Made by a program: the position numbers and the translations under genes | Assembly (NCBI RefSeq): GCF_016802725.1 | Contig: NC_052665.1 | Location: forward strand, 21,148,501-21,212,500 | DNA length: 64,000 nt | Reading direction: 5' to 3' | Source: Solenopsis invicta | Lineage: Eukaryota > Arthropoda > Insecta > Hymenoptera > Formicidae | The notes under the pieces: model-generated | Told to the model about the DNA's origin: nothing | The model's database searches: none | What the model saw: only the letters and a program-made list of their open reading frames with translations | In this document: one piece after another, positions 1-11,389 of the stretch | How the letters are laid out: each line of letters starts with the position of its first letter | Position numbering within the stretch: position 1 is the stretch's first letter

Positions 1-1
1 T

Positions 2-763
2 AAATTATCGCAAGATCATTTAGAGATTTTCTTCTCGTGCATACGATCTATGGGAGGATATAATAACAACCCAAACTGCATGCAATTTTCAGCAGCATAC
101 AAACGGTTACTCAATCACAATGAAATTAAATCTTCAGCACAGGCAAATTGTATTGCACTTGATAATACAAGTATTTTAATGATTTCGTCGACAAAATTGA
201 GTATGACACAAGATGAAGAGACTGTTCAAAACGAAGAATTTAATGTAATCGTCGATGATATTCCTCTAGAAGATATTAATTTTAGTTTACACCACACTGT
301 GTTATATATTGCAGGCTTCGTCGAATTTAAAATTTTAAAAAAATTAAAATGTGATACATGTTTTCAACTCTTTAATGAGTGTGATCAAGTTGATTCCCAA
401 TTTATAAAGAAAAAGAGCTGTGGTTTTCTGCAATATCAAGAATTGACACCTACAAAATAGTAACTATATGTGAAAAAATTTTTAATTTTTTTAAATTAGA
501 AAATAAAAATGAAAAATCTAATCCCTACAATGCTACAAGAAACATTAAGAAATCTAAGATTAGATACATTATTTATTAACTTTGATTCACATATTAAAGA
601 TCTTAAAATATTAGACAATCATAAATATGTAATAATAAAATTAATTATTACGTATTATTTTAACGTTAAATTAACTTATAAAGGTAAAATAATTACGTTG
701 AATGAACACAAAGACTTCATAAGACGTAATTTAATTAAAACTGTTATTTTCAGCGGGCAGTAA
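2..763 (+). pseudogene. P-element / THAP9-like transposase, C-terminal relic
   Basis: The reading frame is already open at the window edge, so this is the 3' part of a larger gene. The first residues (SQDHLEIFFSCIRS followed by GGYNNNP and AAYKRLL) are a signature of the C-terminal part of P-element and THAP9-type transposases. A second conserved block (LYIAGFVEFKI...C..CF) follows at about 300-380. After the stop at 458-460, homology-like sequence continues in a shifted frame and then back in the original frame at 509-763, whose ITYYFNVKL stretch resembles the family's extreme C-terminus. I read this as one gene broken by stops and at least two frameshifts. It has no visible terminal repeats inside the window. 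The family cuts and pastes DNA in the nucleus; this copy cannot be functional. Confidence 0.72.
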
Positions 764-1710
764 TTTATACTGTACACTTTATTACCCGAAAATGTCGATC
801 TCTAATGAGGCTTCCTTTTATTTATACGACATTACTTATTTGTTTTTATTTTTAATTACTTTTTATTTTTTGCTTTATATATTTTATTATTATTATTATA
901 TATAAATATTGATTATATAATTTTTTTAAATATATCTTTAATAATAAAATGTGTATATTTTATATTTATTTCCTTTTAATTTAGTTAAATTAATTCTTAT
1001 TTTACAGAAATATAATCGCATATTTTGGAGTAAACGTATAAATTCAAAGCGATATATTGTATTCCGTCTCTTTCTTTTCTGATCTTCTACTATTGCTGTC
1101 TCGCTTTTTTGTTTCACATTTGTGCCACTTAGGACATGGAAGCGTTGCAGATCTTTCTTACACGAAAACATAGGAAAGTGGGGGGGTACTAGCAGTCCAT
1201 ATTTATATAGTCAAAGTGGTGGATAGTTACGGTGACCGTCCGTCCTTTATTTTAGAGGACAGTCCTTTATTTCAAGTAACTATCCTTTAGATTTATTTAT
1301 TTCTTGAAAACTTAATTTTGTCCTCTTTTTTTAAATTGTATCTTTTATATTACAATTTTGTCCTTTATTTACAAAATTACAATCTTAATTTGAACACAGT
1401 TTCTCTCAGGAAAAGTGAAGTTAATTCTGATACATTGAATTACTATTGGCATTTTTGCGAATTTATTCGATTACTTCAACTAAAGGTTGTTGAAAGAAAA
1501 AAAATGTTTCAAAAATTATAGAATTTTATTTATATTTTTCTGACTCAAACGCTCCTACTAAGGAAATGTTATCAATAACAAATAATATTTGGAGTAGAAA
1601 AAAAACTCAACTTGAAATTAACACTCTTGAAGCTGGTATTATTTATACAAATTATGATGTTTAGAATTTTATGAATTTTTTAAACAATTATCATCATTCT
1701 TTAAAACATA
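764..1710. other. AT-rich spacer with possible outer transposon arm
   Basis: No convincing gene. Short frames here lack recognisable domains. Around 1228-1275 the sequence ACGGTGACC followed by repeats of a TCCTTTATTT motif is mirrored at 5130-5163 (TCCTTTATTTTCTC then GGTCACCGT), so this stretch may be the left arm of an older element (about 1229-5163) into which the DD41D transposon at 1713-4780 later inserted. That outer element is an inference from two short inverted matches. Confidence 0.3.
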
Positions 1711-2382
1711 TACCGGGTGTCCCAGACCACCCGTCCCACCCGATTTTTTCGTAAACGCGACATTTTAAAGAAAAATGTTTCAGACAAAAGTTGTAGGGTT
1801 TTAAAAGATCTATTTACTGATTTTATCAGTTTGACCTTGGATGGCGTCGCCAAGGTCAGATCAAAATAACATTAACTTTTTTAAATAGGACATCTCATTT
1901 TTGGTTCCAGAATCTAATAGCTGGTGTCAAGACCTTTCCAAAACACTATAAGAAAGTTTATTTTTGTTGAGTACTTTCCGAGTTGTGAGGCTTGAAAGTT
2001 ACGGTGTACTGTTACCTTCAAGCGTCATAACTCGGAAAGTCCTTAACCAAAATAAACTTATTTATAGTGTTTTGGAAAGCTCTCGAAATCGACTACAAGA
2101 AAATACAATGAAAAATATACCTGTTTCAGACCACCCGTCCCACCCTTTTAAAACGTAGGGATGTGCTTGTACAAAAAAATGGCTCAGACAAAATTTGCAT
2201 GATTTCGAGGGATCAACCTGATGATGATCTTGAATTCGACCTTGAGATCAATCTTGGGCATAAAGGTATAAGTCAAAGTAACATTTTTAAAACGTAAAAA
2301 CGAAATAATCGGTGCCGCCTGTAGGTATTAGCGTTACCTAAGGTGTACCACGTGTAGGTAACAAAATCGTACTTACACCTTA

Positions 2383-2812
2383 TCGGGGTGCTTTTTTAAG
2401 GTGGTTCCCCTCGCCGTCACCTTTGTCGGGGTGCTTTCATAAGGTGGTTCCCCTTGCCGTCACCTTTGTCGGGGTGCTTTCATAAGGTGGTTCCCCTTGC
2501 CGTCACCTTTGTCGGGGTGCTTTCATAAGGTGGTTCCCCTTGCCGTCACCTTTGTCGGGGTGCTTTTTTAAGGTGGTTCCCCTTGCCGTCACCTTTGTCG
2601 GGGTGCTTTTTTAAGGTGGTTCCCCTCGCCGTCACCTTTGTCGGGGTGCTTTCATAAGGTGGTTCCCCTTGCCGTCACCTTTGTCGGGGTGCTTTCATAA
2701 GGTGGTTCCCCTTGCCGTCACCTTTGTCGGGGTGCTTTTTTAAGGTGGTTCCCCTCGCCGTCACCTTTGTCGGGGTGCTTTCATAAGGTGGTTCCCCTTG
2801 CCGTCACCTTTG
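2383..2812. repeat. 43-bp minisatellite, ten units
   Basis: Units beginning TCGGGGTGCTTT start at 2383, 2426, 2469, 2512, 2555, 2598, 2641, 2684, 2727 and 2770, exactly 43 bp apart. They differ mainly at two variable spots: TTTTTTAAGG versus TTTCATAAGG, and CCCCTCGCC versus CCCCTTGCC. The variants are interspersed, which indicates unit shuffling by unequal exchange. The array ends 16 bp from the stop codon of the transposase and lies wholly inside the transposon. Confidence 0.95.
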
Positions 2813-2828
2813 TGCATACGCATGTTGT

Positions 2829-3884
2829 TCAGTCTCGATGTTCAAAATGTCCACCACGTGCATTTATACAGGCTGTTACCCTACTTTGGAAATCATCCGT
2901 CGCCCGACGAATTTCGTCAGTATCTAGAGACTGAATGACTTGTCGAATTCTGTTTTTCATATCTTCTGCAGTCGTAGGTCGTTCGCGGTATTCAAGGTCT
3001 TTTATTCGTCCCCACAAATAATAATCTAAAATTGTAAGGTCCGGTGATCGTGGTGGCCAATTATGTGGACCATGTTTACCTATCCATCGGCCGCGAAATA
3101 TGCGGTTCAGTTGATGACGAGCAATGACAGACGTGTGGGCGGGACATCCATCCTGTTGAAACCACATATTTAGACGTAATTGGAGTGGAATATCTTCAAG
3201 TAAACGTGGAAGTTCGTTTTCGAGTAAATCGGCGTATAAAAAACGGTTTAAATTCTCTTGAAAGAAAAATGGTCCCATGATATGCGTATCAACAATTCCG
3301 CACCAAACATTGACTTTCCAGATACGTTGATGATCCATTTCTCGATACCAATATGGATTCTCTTGTGCCCAATAACGAAAATTATGTGTGTTTATTTCGC
3401 CGTCACTTTTAAAGGTGCACTCATCAGAAAATAAAATACTTCTATGGAAATTAGGTAATTGTTGAGTAATCCAATTACAGAATATCAGTCTTTGTCTATG
3501 ATCGTTCAATGTCATGGCCTGGTGAAGTGACATTCGATATGGATGGAATGAATTTTCACGAAAAATTCGACTGATCGTGCTTCGACTTATTCCACTATCT
3601 CTTGCTCGTCGCTTTAAAGAATCATTCGGGGTTACAAAGGCAGTTGCAATTACATCAGGTGCTCTTACTGAACGAACTGATCGATGAATTTGCCTTCCCT
3701 TATTATGATCCGGCTGAACAATACCTTTTACAATTATTCGACGTTGTAAGCGACTGAAAACTTTGCGCGAATGTGGTGTATGATCGGGATATTCATTTCG
3801 CCACATTATTTCAGCTGCTCGAAAACTTCCAGCTCTACCCAAAACTGACATCATTAACGCAGCTTCTTCGTTCGGGTAAGGCAT
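2829..3884 (-). CDS. Tc1/mariner-superfamily transposase (DD41D type)
   Basis: A 351-residue open frame, uninterrupted. The N-terminal ~120 residues form a helix-turn-helix DNA-binding region (FRAAEIMWRNEYPDHTPHSR, then a second helical region with ISRSTISRIFRE near residue 105). The catalytic domain shows ILFSDECTF (Asp near residue 154), WFQQDGCPAHTS (Asp near 245) and SPDLTILDYYLWG (Asp near 287). With 41 residues between the second and third acids this is a DD41D arrangement. The enzyme would cut the element out at its inverted repeats and insert it at TA. Size and motifs are complete, so the protein could still be made. A minisatellite starts 16 bp past the stop. DD41D subfamily naming is by spacing only. 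Confidence 0.88.
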   Translation of the reverse strand: MPYPNEEAALMMSVLGRAGSFRAAEIMWRNEYPDHTPHSRKVFSRLQRRIIVKGIVQPDHNKGRQIHRSVRSVRAPDVIATAFVTPNDSLKRRARDSGISRSTISRIFRENSFHPYRMSLHQAMTLNDHRQRLIFCNWITQQLPNFHRSILFSDECTFKSDGEINTHNFRYWAQENPYWYREMDHQRIWKVNVWCGIVDTHIMGPFFFQENLNRFLYADLLENELPRLLEDIPLQLRLNMWFQQDGCPAHTSVIARHQLNRIFRGRWIGKHGPHNWPPRSPDLTILDYYLWGRIKDLEYRERPTTAEDMKNRIRQVIQSLDTDEIRRATDDFQSRVTACINARGGHFEHRD

Positions 3885-4782
3885 AACTACAAATTACGCT
3901 TACGACCGGGTTGCTTATTAGAAAACGTGAATTGGTGACGAGTTGCGTAATATTATGAATTCTAAGCAATGACTTTTAGGAGTGGTATGTAAGGGTGCTT
4001 TTTCGTGAAAATTACTTTATTGCTACAATAATCAACATTAAATGAAGATTAATATTAATAAATCAAGAATAAACGGCATCATAGAGCTGTACCGAATGTT
4101 AGAGATCTCGGTAATTAGGTATCTTCAAAACTCTACGCGTAGGACTATAGGTACACGCACCGGCAGAAATGATGTCTCTCGACGCTAGCGCTCGGCTGCC
4201 GCACACACGCGGAGCCGCGCTCGTACGTGTGTCTAGGCTGCGCGGCGACGATCGGGGTGCGGGCGGAAAGTGGTGGGGGGCTTTACGATAGTGCATCCTC
4301 CTCGCTCGACGCTGGGTCGAGAGAGAAAGCATTATTCGACGTGATACCATGGGCGAAGTCGGTGTCCTCTGCTTATATTTTTCATTGCATTTTCTTGTAG
4401 TCGATTTCGAGAGCTTTCCAAAACACTATAAATAAGTTTATTTTGGTTAAGGACTTTCCGAGTTATGACGCTTGAAGGTTACAGTACACCGTAACTTTCA
4501 AGCCTCACAACTCGGAAAGTACTCAACAAAAATAAACTTTCTTATAGTGTTTTGGAAAGGTCTTGACACCAGCTATTAGATTCTGGAACCAAAAATGAGG
4601 TGTCCTATTTAAAAAAGTTAATGTTATTTTGATCTGACCTTGGCGACGGCATCCGAGGTCAAACTGATAAAATCAGTAAATAGATCTTTTAAAACCCTAC
4701 AACTTTTGTCTGAAACATTTTTCTTTAAAATGTCGCGTTTACGAAAAAATCGGGTGGGACGGGTGGTCTGGGACACCCGGTA

Positions 4783-5400
4783 TATTTTTTTTCAGAAATG
4801 CATTAAAAACTTATTATTATTGTTAAAAAATATATATGTATAAATACTATTGTTAAAAATGTATAAAATATAAATATATACATAAAGATAATTTTTGGAT
4901 ATAATTATATATTTAGTTAAAATTCAGATTGGATCCGTTTTTATTTTTTTGTTATTTCGAACCTATTTCAAATTTAAAGGATTTATTATAATGCAATCAA
5001 ACCAGTTTAAAATTATTAAAACATTACAAAATGCTTTATTTTAATATACAATACAAAAAAATTTTGAAATGCTTTGATTCCTACCATAAAATGGTTTAGA
5101 AACATTAGAAATAAACCCTTAAAATTTTGTCCTTTATTTTCTCGAAGAAAATATGGTCACCGTATGGATAGTAAACATAAATCTTTGGAAGTTATAAAAT
5201 AAAAAATTCAGACAACTCACCAGCACTGTCAATTCAAGCCATTTTATAAGGTGTTGACGTCACATCGTAAAATAATAAATTAACACAGATTTAAAAAGAA
5301 ATTAGACGTCATTGAGTCGGAAATAATAAAACTTATAAATATAATAAATAGAATGGCACAGAGTTAGTCGGTGTTTCCTCGTCAACGGTACAAACACAAA
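4783..5400. other. AT-rich intergenic DNA
   Basis: No gene is supported. The piece at 5130-5163 mirrors 1228-1275 (see the possible outer element). The remainder is AT-rich with short homopolymer runs. Confidence 0.4.
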
Positions 5401-7860
5401 TGAGAACAAAATAATAGGCGATATGTATCAGAGAGGTCACAACCTGTCTAAGATCGCCAAGTAGGCATGGTCGAGAAAGTCCGTGTCTGTTTATAAATTC
5501 AGACTCTCTATCTGAGATTTGATATGTAGCATCTCTGAAGTAAGCCGTTTGAAAATATTCTTTTCAACATCAAGAACTTGTACATTGTCCCAATCAAAAT
5601 CATAACCGCAATGCAATCTATGATCATTAATAACAGAATTAGTTGTCATGTCTACGAATATGTCGGCGATGTTCTGAGATTCTCATGTTTAATTGTCTCC
5701 CGATCTGGCCCACATAGAAAACATCACAGTCATTGCACAATATTTTATACACAACGTTCTTTTTGGAGATATCCTAGAGAGGATCCTTATGGACTTTGAT
5801 AAAAGTGCCGAGTTTGTTGAGACTGTAAAATGCCAATCCAGAGTCAGTATTATTTGTGATGCTTCTGAATTTGTTAGACATTGAATCAATAAAGGGGATC
5901 GTAAACCAATTTTTTATTTGTTCAGATTCAGAATCATTAGTGGAATTATTCTATTGGGCATTCCGATTATGGATCAGACTTTTTAATCTTGTTTTTATAG
6001 TTTTAAAAATAAAATCTAACGGATAGTCATTACTCAAAAGAATGTTCACTATTGACTCTAGATATTTTTGGTGAAATTTAGGATGCGACAAAAAGATGGC
6101 CCTATCAACCATGCCCATAATAACATCTCTCTTTTGTGAGAGCAGATGCTGAAACAAAAAATTTAAATATTTTTCTGAAAATGTAGGTTTGTGAAACCAA
6201 TCAAATTTAATCTTATTGTCAAAAATTAAAATAGTAGTGTCTAAAAAATTAATTTTATCATCGCCGACTTTAATAGTAAATTTTAACCTTGGATGAATCG
6301 TGTTGAAACTATTCAATAACGTATCAATGTATGTTAGTGGCACCGCAGTGACAATGTCGTCTATGTATCGATAATAAAAAGCTACAAGAAAATCAATTGT
6401 CTCAAGCACCTCTCTCTCTAAATCCTGCATAACTGAATCAGCAATGATAGGCGTTAGCAGAGAGCCCATAGGAGTCCCAAAATTTTGTTTGTAATATTAA
6501 TTGTCAAATTTTAAAAAAGTCGAGTTAAGAATAAACGCAAACGGCGCCCACGAATTCGTCGAGAGAAATCTTGCAATGTTGCGAAATAAGGTTCCATCTC
6601 TTGTGAATACTGTTTACGGCCAGTTTTGTGGAAACGTTCGTAAACAGTGACACAAGTCTAACGATATTGATCGGAAATCACTATTAATTTGTGAATTATT
6701 CAACTCTTTTACAAGCTCAAAGCTGTTGTCAATGTGCCCACGAGCTGATGAGATGCTAGTAGAAAGTATTTTATGTAAAAACGTTGCCAACCCATATAAC
6801 GGATTGTTAATCAATGACACAATGATCCTAAGAGGGCAGTTCGCCTTGTGTATTTTCGGGGGACCTTAGGCTCTAGGTATTAAGCCATCGTTACAGAAAA
6901 TTCTTTTGTAATTAGAATCCGAGATATAATTCAGATTCTTCCACTTTGACAACAGCGTTCTAAGCTTACTCGCCAAGTTTTTTGAAGAATCTTTTTTTGA
7001 TTATAGTATAAGTCTCATTGTCCAACAATATCTCATTTAATTTATTCGTGTAATCATCTCAAAGCAACCGTGATATTACCCTTATCAGCCTTTGTGATTA
7101 TTAAATTCAGATTATCTTTTAAAAAACTTTTAGTAATCTTAACTAAATTTGAAAATCGTAATTGATTCCTATAAGGAGAAAAAGATAAAAAATTGTTGAG
7201 TAAGAAAATGGAATGGTTTCTGACTGCCATTTGTACTGGATCTGGAAATTTTTTGATATTCCGTTCAATATTTTTTATAAATTCAAATATAACAATTTTT
7301 TTGTTACTAATTGGTAAGGAGAAATTCTCACCAAGTTGTAACAAACATTGTATATTTATAGGTATAACTGTAGATAACAGATTCAAAAACCATTTGTTCC
7401 TGATGGTAACAAGAGAGGAAGGGGGAATATTGTTACAAAAAAAGAGGAGGAAATCCCTCGATCAAGGGAAATAATGAGGTCAGTGGAAATGGAATCAGAC
7501 GATGCTGTAGAGGCTGTGTTGACGTTATTTAGTAAACTTAAATCATGTGGACATTGATAAGTCATATTATTATTACTCCAACAATATTTAATTCCATTGA
7601 TGTTATTGTTGTGGATTCTTTGTTGTTTATTGAATAACCAATTTATCTTTTTGTCCAGTCTATGTTGTTCATGAGCAAAGGAGAAATATAAACTCCTTTT
7701 CTGTTTAGAGAAAAACGAGTTGCATAGATTGATCGGAACAAAGCGAGAGATGCAGCGGACAAGTCAAAAAATTCAAATTCTTGAGAAATAAAATTTTCTA
7801 TTTGTGTCATTTAATTCCAGTTTCAAAATCCTTTTGACAAAAAACTTTTCATATAATTAA
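5400..7860 (-). pseudogene. Eroded Penelope-like retroelement (RT plus GIY-YIG endonuclease)
   Basis: Read right to left, fragments follow the order of a Penelope-like element. At 7410-7054 is an N-terminal block (CLLQLGENFSLP, then LIITKADKGNITVAL). At 6820-6614 is a middle RT block (NPLYGLATFLHKIL). At 6469-5951 is the RT core, with MGSLLTPIIAD and the catalytic YRYIDDIV, then INFLDTTI and KRDVIMGMVDRA. At 5765-5640 is a GIY-YIG endonuclease core (VVYKILCNDC, FYVGQIGRQLNMRISEH), continuing after a frameshift to about 5520 with LTSEMLHIKSQ. Stops and frameshifts separate all blocks. It is a different, more diverged lineage than the element at 38-42 kb. Reverse transcriptase and endonuclease together would mediate target-primed insertion; this copy is dead. 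Confidence 0.8.
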
Positions 7861-8818
7861 ATTTAGACAAAGAGCAGTGATGGTGCCACTCTAATTCAAG
7901 ATTCTGTATGCGACATAAATGTGTTGGTATAATATTAAGTCGTATACAATAATTAATAAATTTAATCCGCAACTGGCAACAATAAACAATTTTTCGGTGC
8001 TTAATCCATTATATATAAATATAATATAAAATTAATGGCCTTTTTAATACTTTTGATATAATACTTGCATATTTTACAGCCTAAAAATGTGGCAAAAAAT
8101 GTGGCCTAAAAAATTGAGTGGAAAATGTCAAAAATGCCATATGTCCCTACTGTAAGTGCGTTCTGATATTTACAGTAGGTAGTAGTACCTACTAGTAGTA
8201 CCTTATTGTTCCGACAGTAAACACATATACGCGATAGTAAACTTCCAAAGTATAAGCTCATATGGCTCCATAAATTTTGTCGTCACTTCCTACTTTCGTT
8301 AATGCAAGTCGCGAAATGAGGCAGTCGCAATAAAAACATGGCGGTTGATGACATCATAAGATAGTCTTAAATATAAAAATCAACTATGAATACCGGCCGT
8401 AGATGTTAGACAATAATAAAAATTATAAAATCTTATTATATCCGTTGTTCTTCTTTTTCTTCTTTATTGCCCCGGTGAAGATTTTTCTCATAATTTTTAT
8501 ATGAATTAAAACATTTATCAGAAATACTCAGAAAGCCTGCATCTTCCCTTGTCGGTATTTTTCATACATGTGAATTTTGAAATATTCTGAAATTTCTGAT
8601 TTCATAATTTCTAAAAAAATATTTTTAACATTTTTAGATTTATAACATTTCATCAAAGATTATGGAACTAAAAATATTGGAAATCTTGGAATATTTCATA
8701 ATTTATATATATAAAAATTTCTGAGAGAAAATATGTAGATTTTCTAAGTTTTTTCTGAGTATTTTTGAAAAATGTTCATATACAAAAAATCTGAGAAAGT
8801 TCTAAAATTATACAGATA
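7861..8818. other. AT-rich spacer
   Basis: No gene recognised. The stretch 8520-8760 is made of loosely repeated phrases such as GAAATTTCTGA and ATATTTTT, probably old degraded repeat DNA. Confidence 0.35.
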
Positions 8819-8965
8819 CAGAAGGGGTGTGAGGAGGTTAGAGTGGAAAATCAATAGGATATGGAAAGGAGAGAAGTAGATAGAAGAGTGGAATGAGGAA
8901 TTAATTGTACCAATAAAAAGCAAGGGAAAAGATGGAGGAGTATAGGAAGATAACATTAATGCCAC
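8819..8965 (+). pseudogene. LINE reverse transcriptase fragment 1
   Basis: Translation in shifting frames gives RIWKGE, EEWNEELIVPIKSKGK and EEYRKITLMP, the block just before the RT domain of a clade of insect non-LTR elements. It carries a stop and a frameshift. It is the first of four colinear pieces of what looks like one LINE (next pieces at 9401, 11390 and 34841). About 430 bp of unrelated AT-rich DNA (8966-9400) interrupt it, perhaps a small MITE whose ends I could not define. Confidence 0.55.
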
Positions 8966-9400
8966 CCCAGAAAGTAACATGTCTGTATTGTTGCTGATAT
9001 ATTGCTTACCGTATTCTAATGCATATGCCAATAGATTTGCACCAACTCAGTCTGTATTTGTTGACAAATTGTCATAACAATATGACATACAACTTTTGAT
9101 AGCAACTTATCAGCGATTTGTAGGCAACTTTAAAATCGTCATCATCAAAATTCGTACTGTTGTTACATTTCCATAATAATTATAGGGTTCATACAGTACT
9201 GCCATATTGCCAATAATATAAAGTAATTCTGATGCTGTTATCGTGCCATTAAATTGCTAGTAATATGTACATATGGTATATTGTTATTTGCGTGTTACTT
9301 AAATTCAAAATTGTTGAAGACAAATATATATATGGCAAGTTGTCAGCATCACAGATTTAAGTAACTTTACGAAGAAACGCTTTGCTATCTAGGATCTGTA

Positions 9401-9512
9401 TATAAAATATATGCAATGATTTTGAATGAGGAATGGAAAGAAAAATAGAAGGAGAAAGTAAGGTTTTATAGAATCAAACAAAGTTTAGGAAGAAGATGAG
9501 TATTAAAGATTA
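9401..9512 (+). pseudogene. LINE reverse transcriptase fragment 2
   Basis: Reads YKIYAMILNEEWKEKIEG, one stop, then NQTKFRKKMSIKDY, corresponding to the LINE block that normally reads approximately ILxxRLxxxxE...QxGFRKGxGTxDN. It follows piece 1 in correct order and orientation, and precedes the solo LTR at 9561. Confidence 0.55.
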
Positions 9513-9560
9513 TAGTTACGTTCCAAAATTTAGTGCGAGTACTGAATATCTATTATGTAC

Positions 9561-11277
9561 TGTGACGTGACATCCCGTTTGGCTGTCCGTCACAGGGATC
9601 GTAAGATCCGAGCGAGGAGCGCACGCTGCGGCTTTACGTCCTCTCAGCTCGGAGACGGACGTGTCGGCGCGTGCGCTAATAATTCCGCGTTTTGGTTCTG
9701 TGCGCTTGTGTTCATCCGTTAATTTTAGCGACGTTTTGAGGATCGGCAGCTAGCGGCCATTCATTTTTTTGTATCGACGAAATCTCACCCGGCAAACAGA
9801 CTGCAAGAAGGAGGACCTTCCGCCACTTGAGATCTTTTGGATCGTACGCAGGATCGCAGTAGCGCGCACGACAGGTGATCTCTCTTCATTTAATTACGTA
9901 TCTCTTACCGTCGCGCCTGTACGCAACAGTAAGGCCGCTGAAATTGCAGGACGCAAAGAGGGAAGGTCCGGCGCATGGGATGTCGACACTCCACGCAGAG
10001 CATCGCGTAGGAGACCCCGGACGAGGAGCCGCGAGAGAAAGTTCCTGACGTGGTCCCGAGCGCGGGGGTACCGGATGTCGAAGAGTCCGTAGGGATAGCC
10101 GTCCGGCCACGGAAAAACCGCGGGAAGAGTCGCGAGCTGCCCGAAGACACCGACCTACCTCAAATTGCGCGCCGCGGCGCGACAGCCTGATTAGAGGGTC
10201 GCGAGGACCGCGTTGTAAGGCGGAACCAATAGAGCGGCGCGAAGAACCCCCGTGCGTGGGGCGAGAGATCCTGCGTGCCGCCTGCCGAATTTCCTCGCGC
10301 TATCGATCACTTCACTGTGGATCGCCCGAGAAGCTGCCACGAGCTGGGACGACGGAAGCCGCTAACGACCATTTTTCCGAGCACAACCAGCGTCGTGGTG
10401 AGACGAACGAGACTTGTGTAAAGCCACCGATTTTGCCGGTCGGATAAGTCGCGCGTGCGATAGCTGCATTTAGAGTTATCGTTCGCCGTAAAATCTTCCG
10501 CCGGGAACACGCCAGTGATGTCCGCGTGCTCAGCCGCCGTGCGCCTCATCTGATCAAGTCGCGTCTTAATCTTCTTCGGTTCCGTTTATTGAGAGCGTCG
10601 CCGACACCACAGCCAAGTCGCGTTAATTGTGTCATATTCTGGTGTGTCGTCTGTAGTAGCGTTTGTATGTGTTTCTGTTTGGCGATCGCGTATTTCCGAA
10701 CGCTTGCTTCGTATCGAGTCGCCATAGAATTTCGCGTGAAATGGGAGTGCGTGTGCAGAGCTGCGAGTGTGCACGGCGTGTTTTGTCCGCCGCTACTTAG
10801 AATGGAATTTTGACTCTCTCCGTTTGGTGAGCTCGTACCGACGACCGCGTAGTATTTTCCGACCGCGCCCGGGTCGCGAGACATCGTCGCAGAACCATGT
10901 GAGTCATGTTAGAGCTCGGAAATACATTGTCCATTTCTTTATTAAATTGAAGTGTTTTCTTTAAGTTCCCTCGCTCTCCTCTACCACCCCGCCCGCCGCG
11001 AACCACCCCCTCTGCCAATTCCGTGGCTGAGCTACCGGTTAAAAGAGCCCGTTATTGCCCGTGACAAAGTAAAGTATTTTCGCGTTCCTTTTCCCGGCCT
11101 GAATCGCGAGATCGGTAACGTCATGATCTAAGAGTGGCACGCTCGCTCGTGCCTGGCGCCCAATCGTACCGTCTAACTTCGCGCACTTGATGTGAACGAC
11201 TTTGCGAACATCTTGGCTACCTAACTAGCGTCACGAGCAATTAACGTAGTTGCACCACGCTTGTGAGTGCGGTCGCA
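9561..11277 (+). mobile_element. Solo Ty3/gypsy LTR, ~1.72 kb
   Basis: Begins TGTGACGTGACATCCCG and ends GTGCGGTCGCA(A). The same sequence, with substitutions and small indels, forms the 5' LTR at 56514-58274 of the gypsy element at the end of this window. No primer site, gag or pol follows at 11278, so this is a lone LTR left by recombination between two LTRs. Flanks are GTAC on the left and ATAC (or TACG) on the right, so a target duplication is at best imperfect. Short frames inside are GC-rich LTR sequence, not genes. It lies within the LINE, between its second and third pieces. Confidence 0.88.
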
Positions 11278-11389
11278 ATACGTAACGTGAATTATAGATT
11301 TTCAGTACTGACAGTGTATCGACAGTGTAAATGTTTTAATAAACGTAACTAATATATACGTACTGAATTACTGGGTAAATAAGTAAATA

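Larger units (their letters stand above)
1713..4780. mobile_element. Tc1/mariner-superfamily DD41D transposon with ~410-bp inverted repeats
   Basis: The ends read CCGGGTGTCCCAGACCACCC at 1713 and its reverse complement up to 4780, each flanked by TA (1711-1712 and 4781-4782), the target dinucleotide of this superfamily. Inverted similarity continues for roughly 410 bp, to about 2120 on the left and from about 4375 on the right. Each long arm contains an internal palindromic module (TTTCCAAAACACTATA ... ACTTTCCGAGTT ...). Between the arms lie the transposase gene on the minus strand, a ten-unit minisatellite and a GC-rich stretch (4140-4345) with no recognisable gene. Arms this long are unusual for the superfamily, whose repeats are often 20-250 bp. 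Confidence 0.85.

Noticed and set aside
1318..1521. 67-codon frame and downstream fragments, possibly a hAT transposase relic
   Set aside because: Too short and too degraded for assignment.
2383..2812. CRISPR-like array
   Set aside because: Units are directly contiguous 43-mers without spacers, in eukaryotic DNA.
4099..4350. 83-codon minus-strand frame inside the DD41D element
   Set aside because: Composition follows a GC-rich island; no start context, homologous motif or conservation visible.
5350..5400. Hammerhead-like string in the old Penelope-like relic (minus strand TTGACGAGG...CCGAC)
   Set aside because: Both invariant segments are altered (first C of CTGA, and GAAA), so it cannot be distinguished from chance.
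9769..11018. Several 60-110 codon frames in the solo LTR (and counterparts at 56718-58015)
   Set aside because: They lie in noncoding LTR DNA; counterparts in the second LTR differ by frameshifts.
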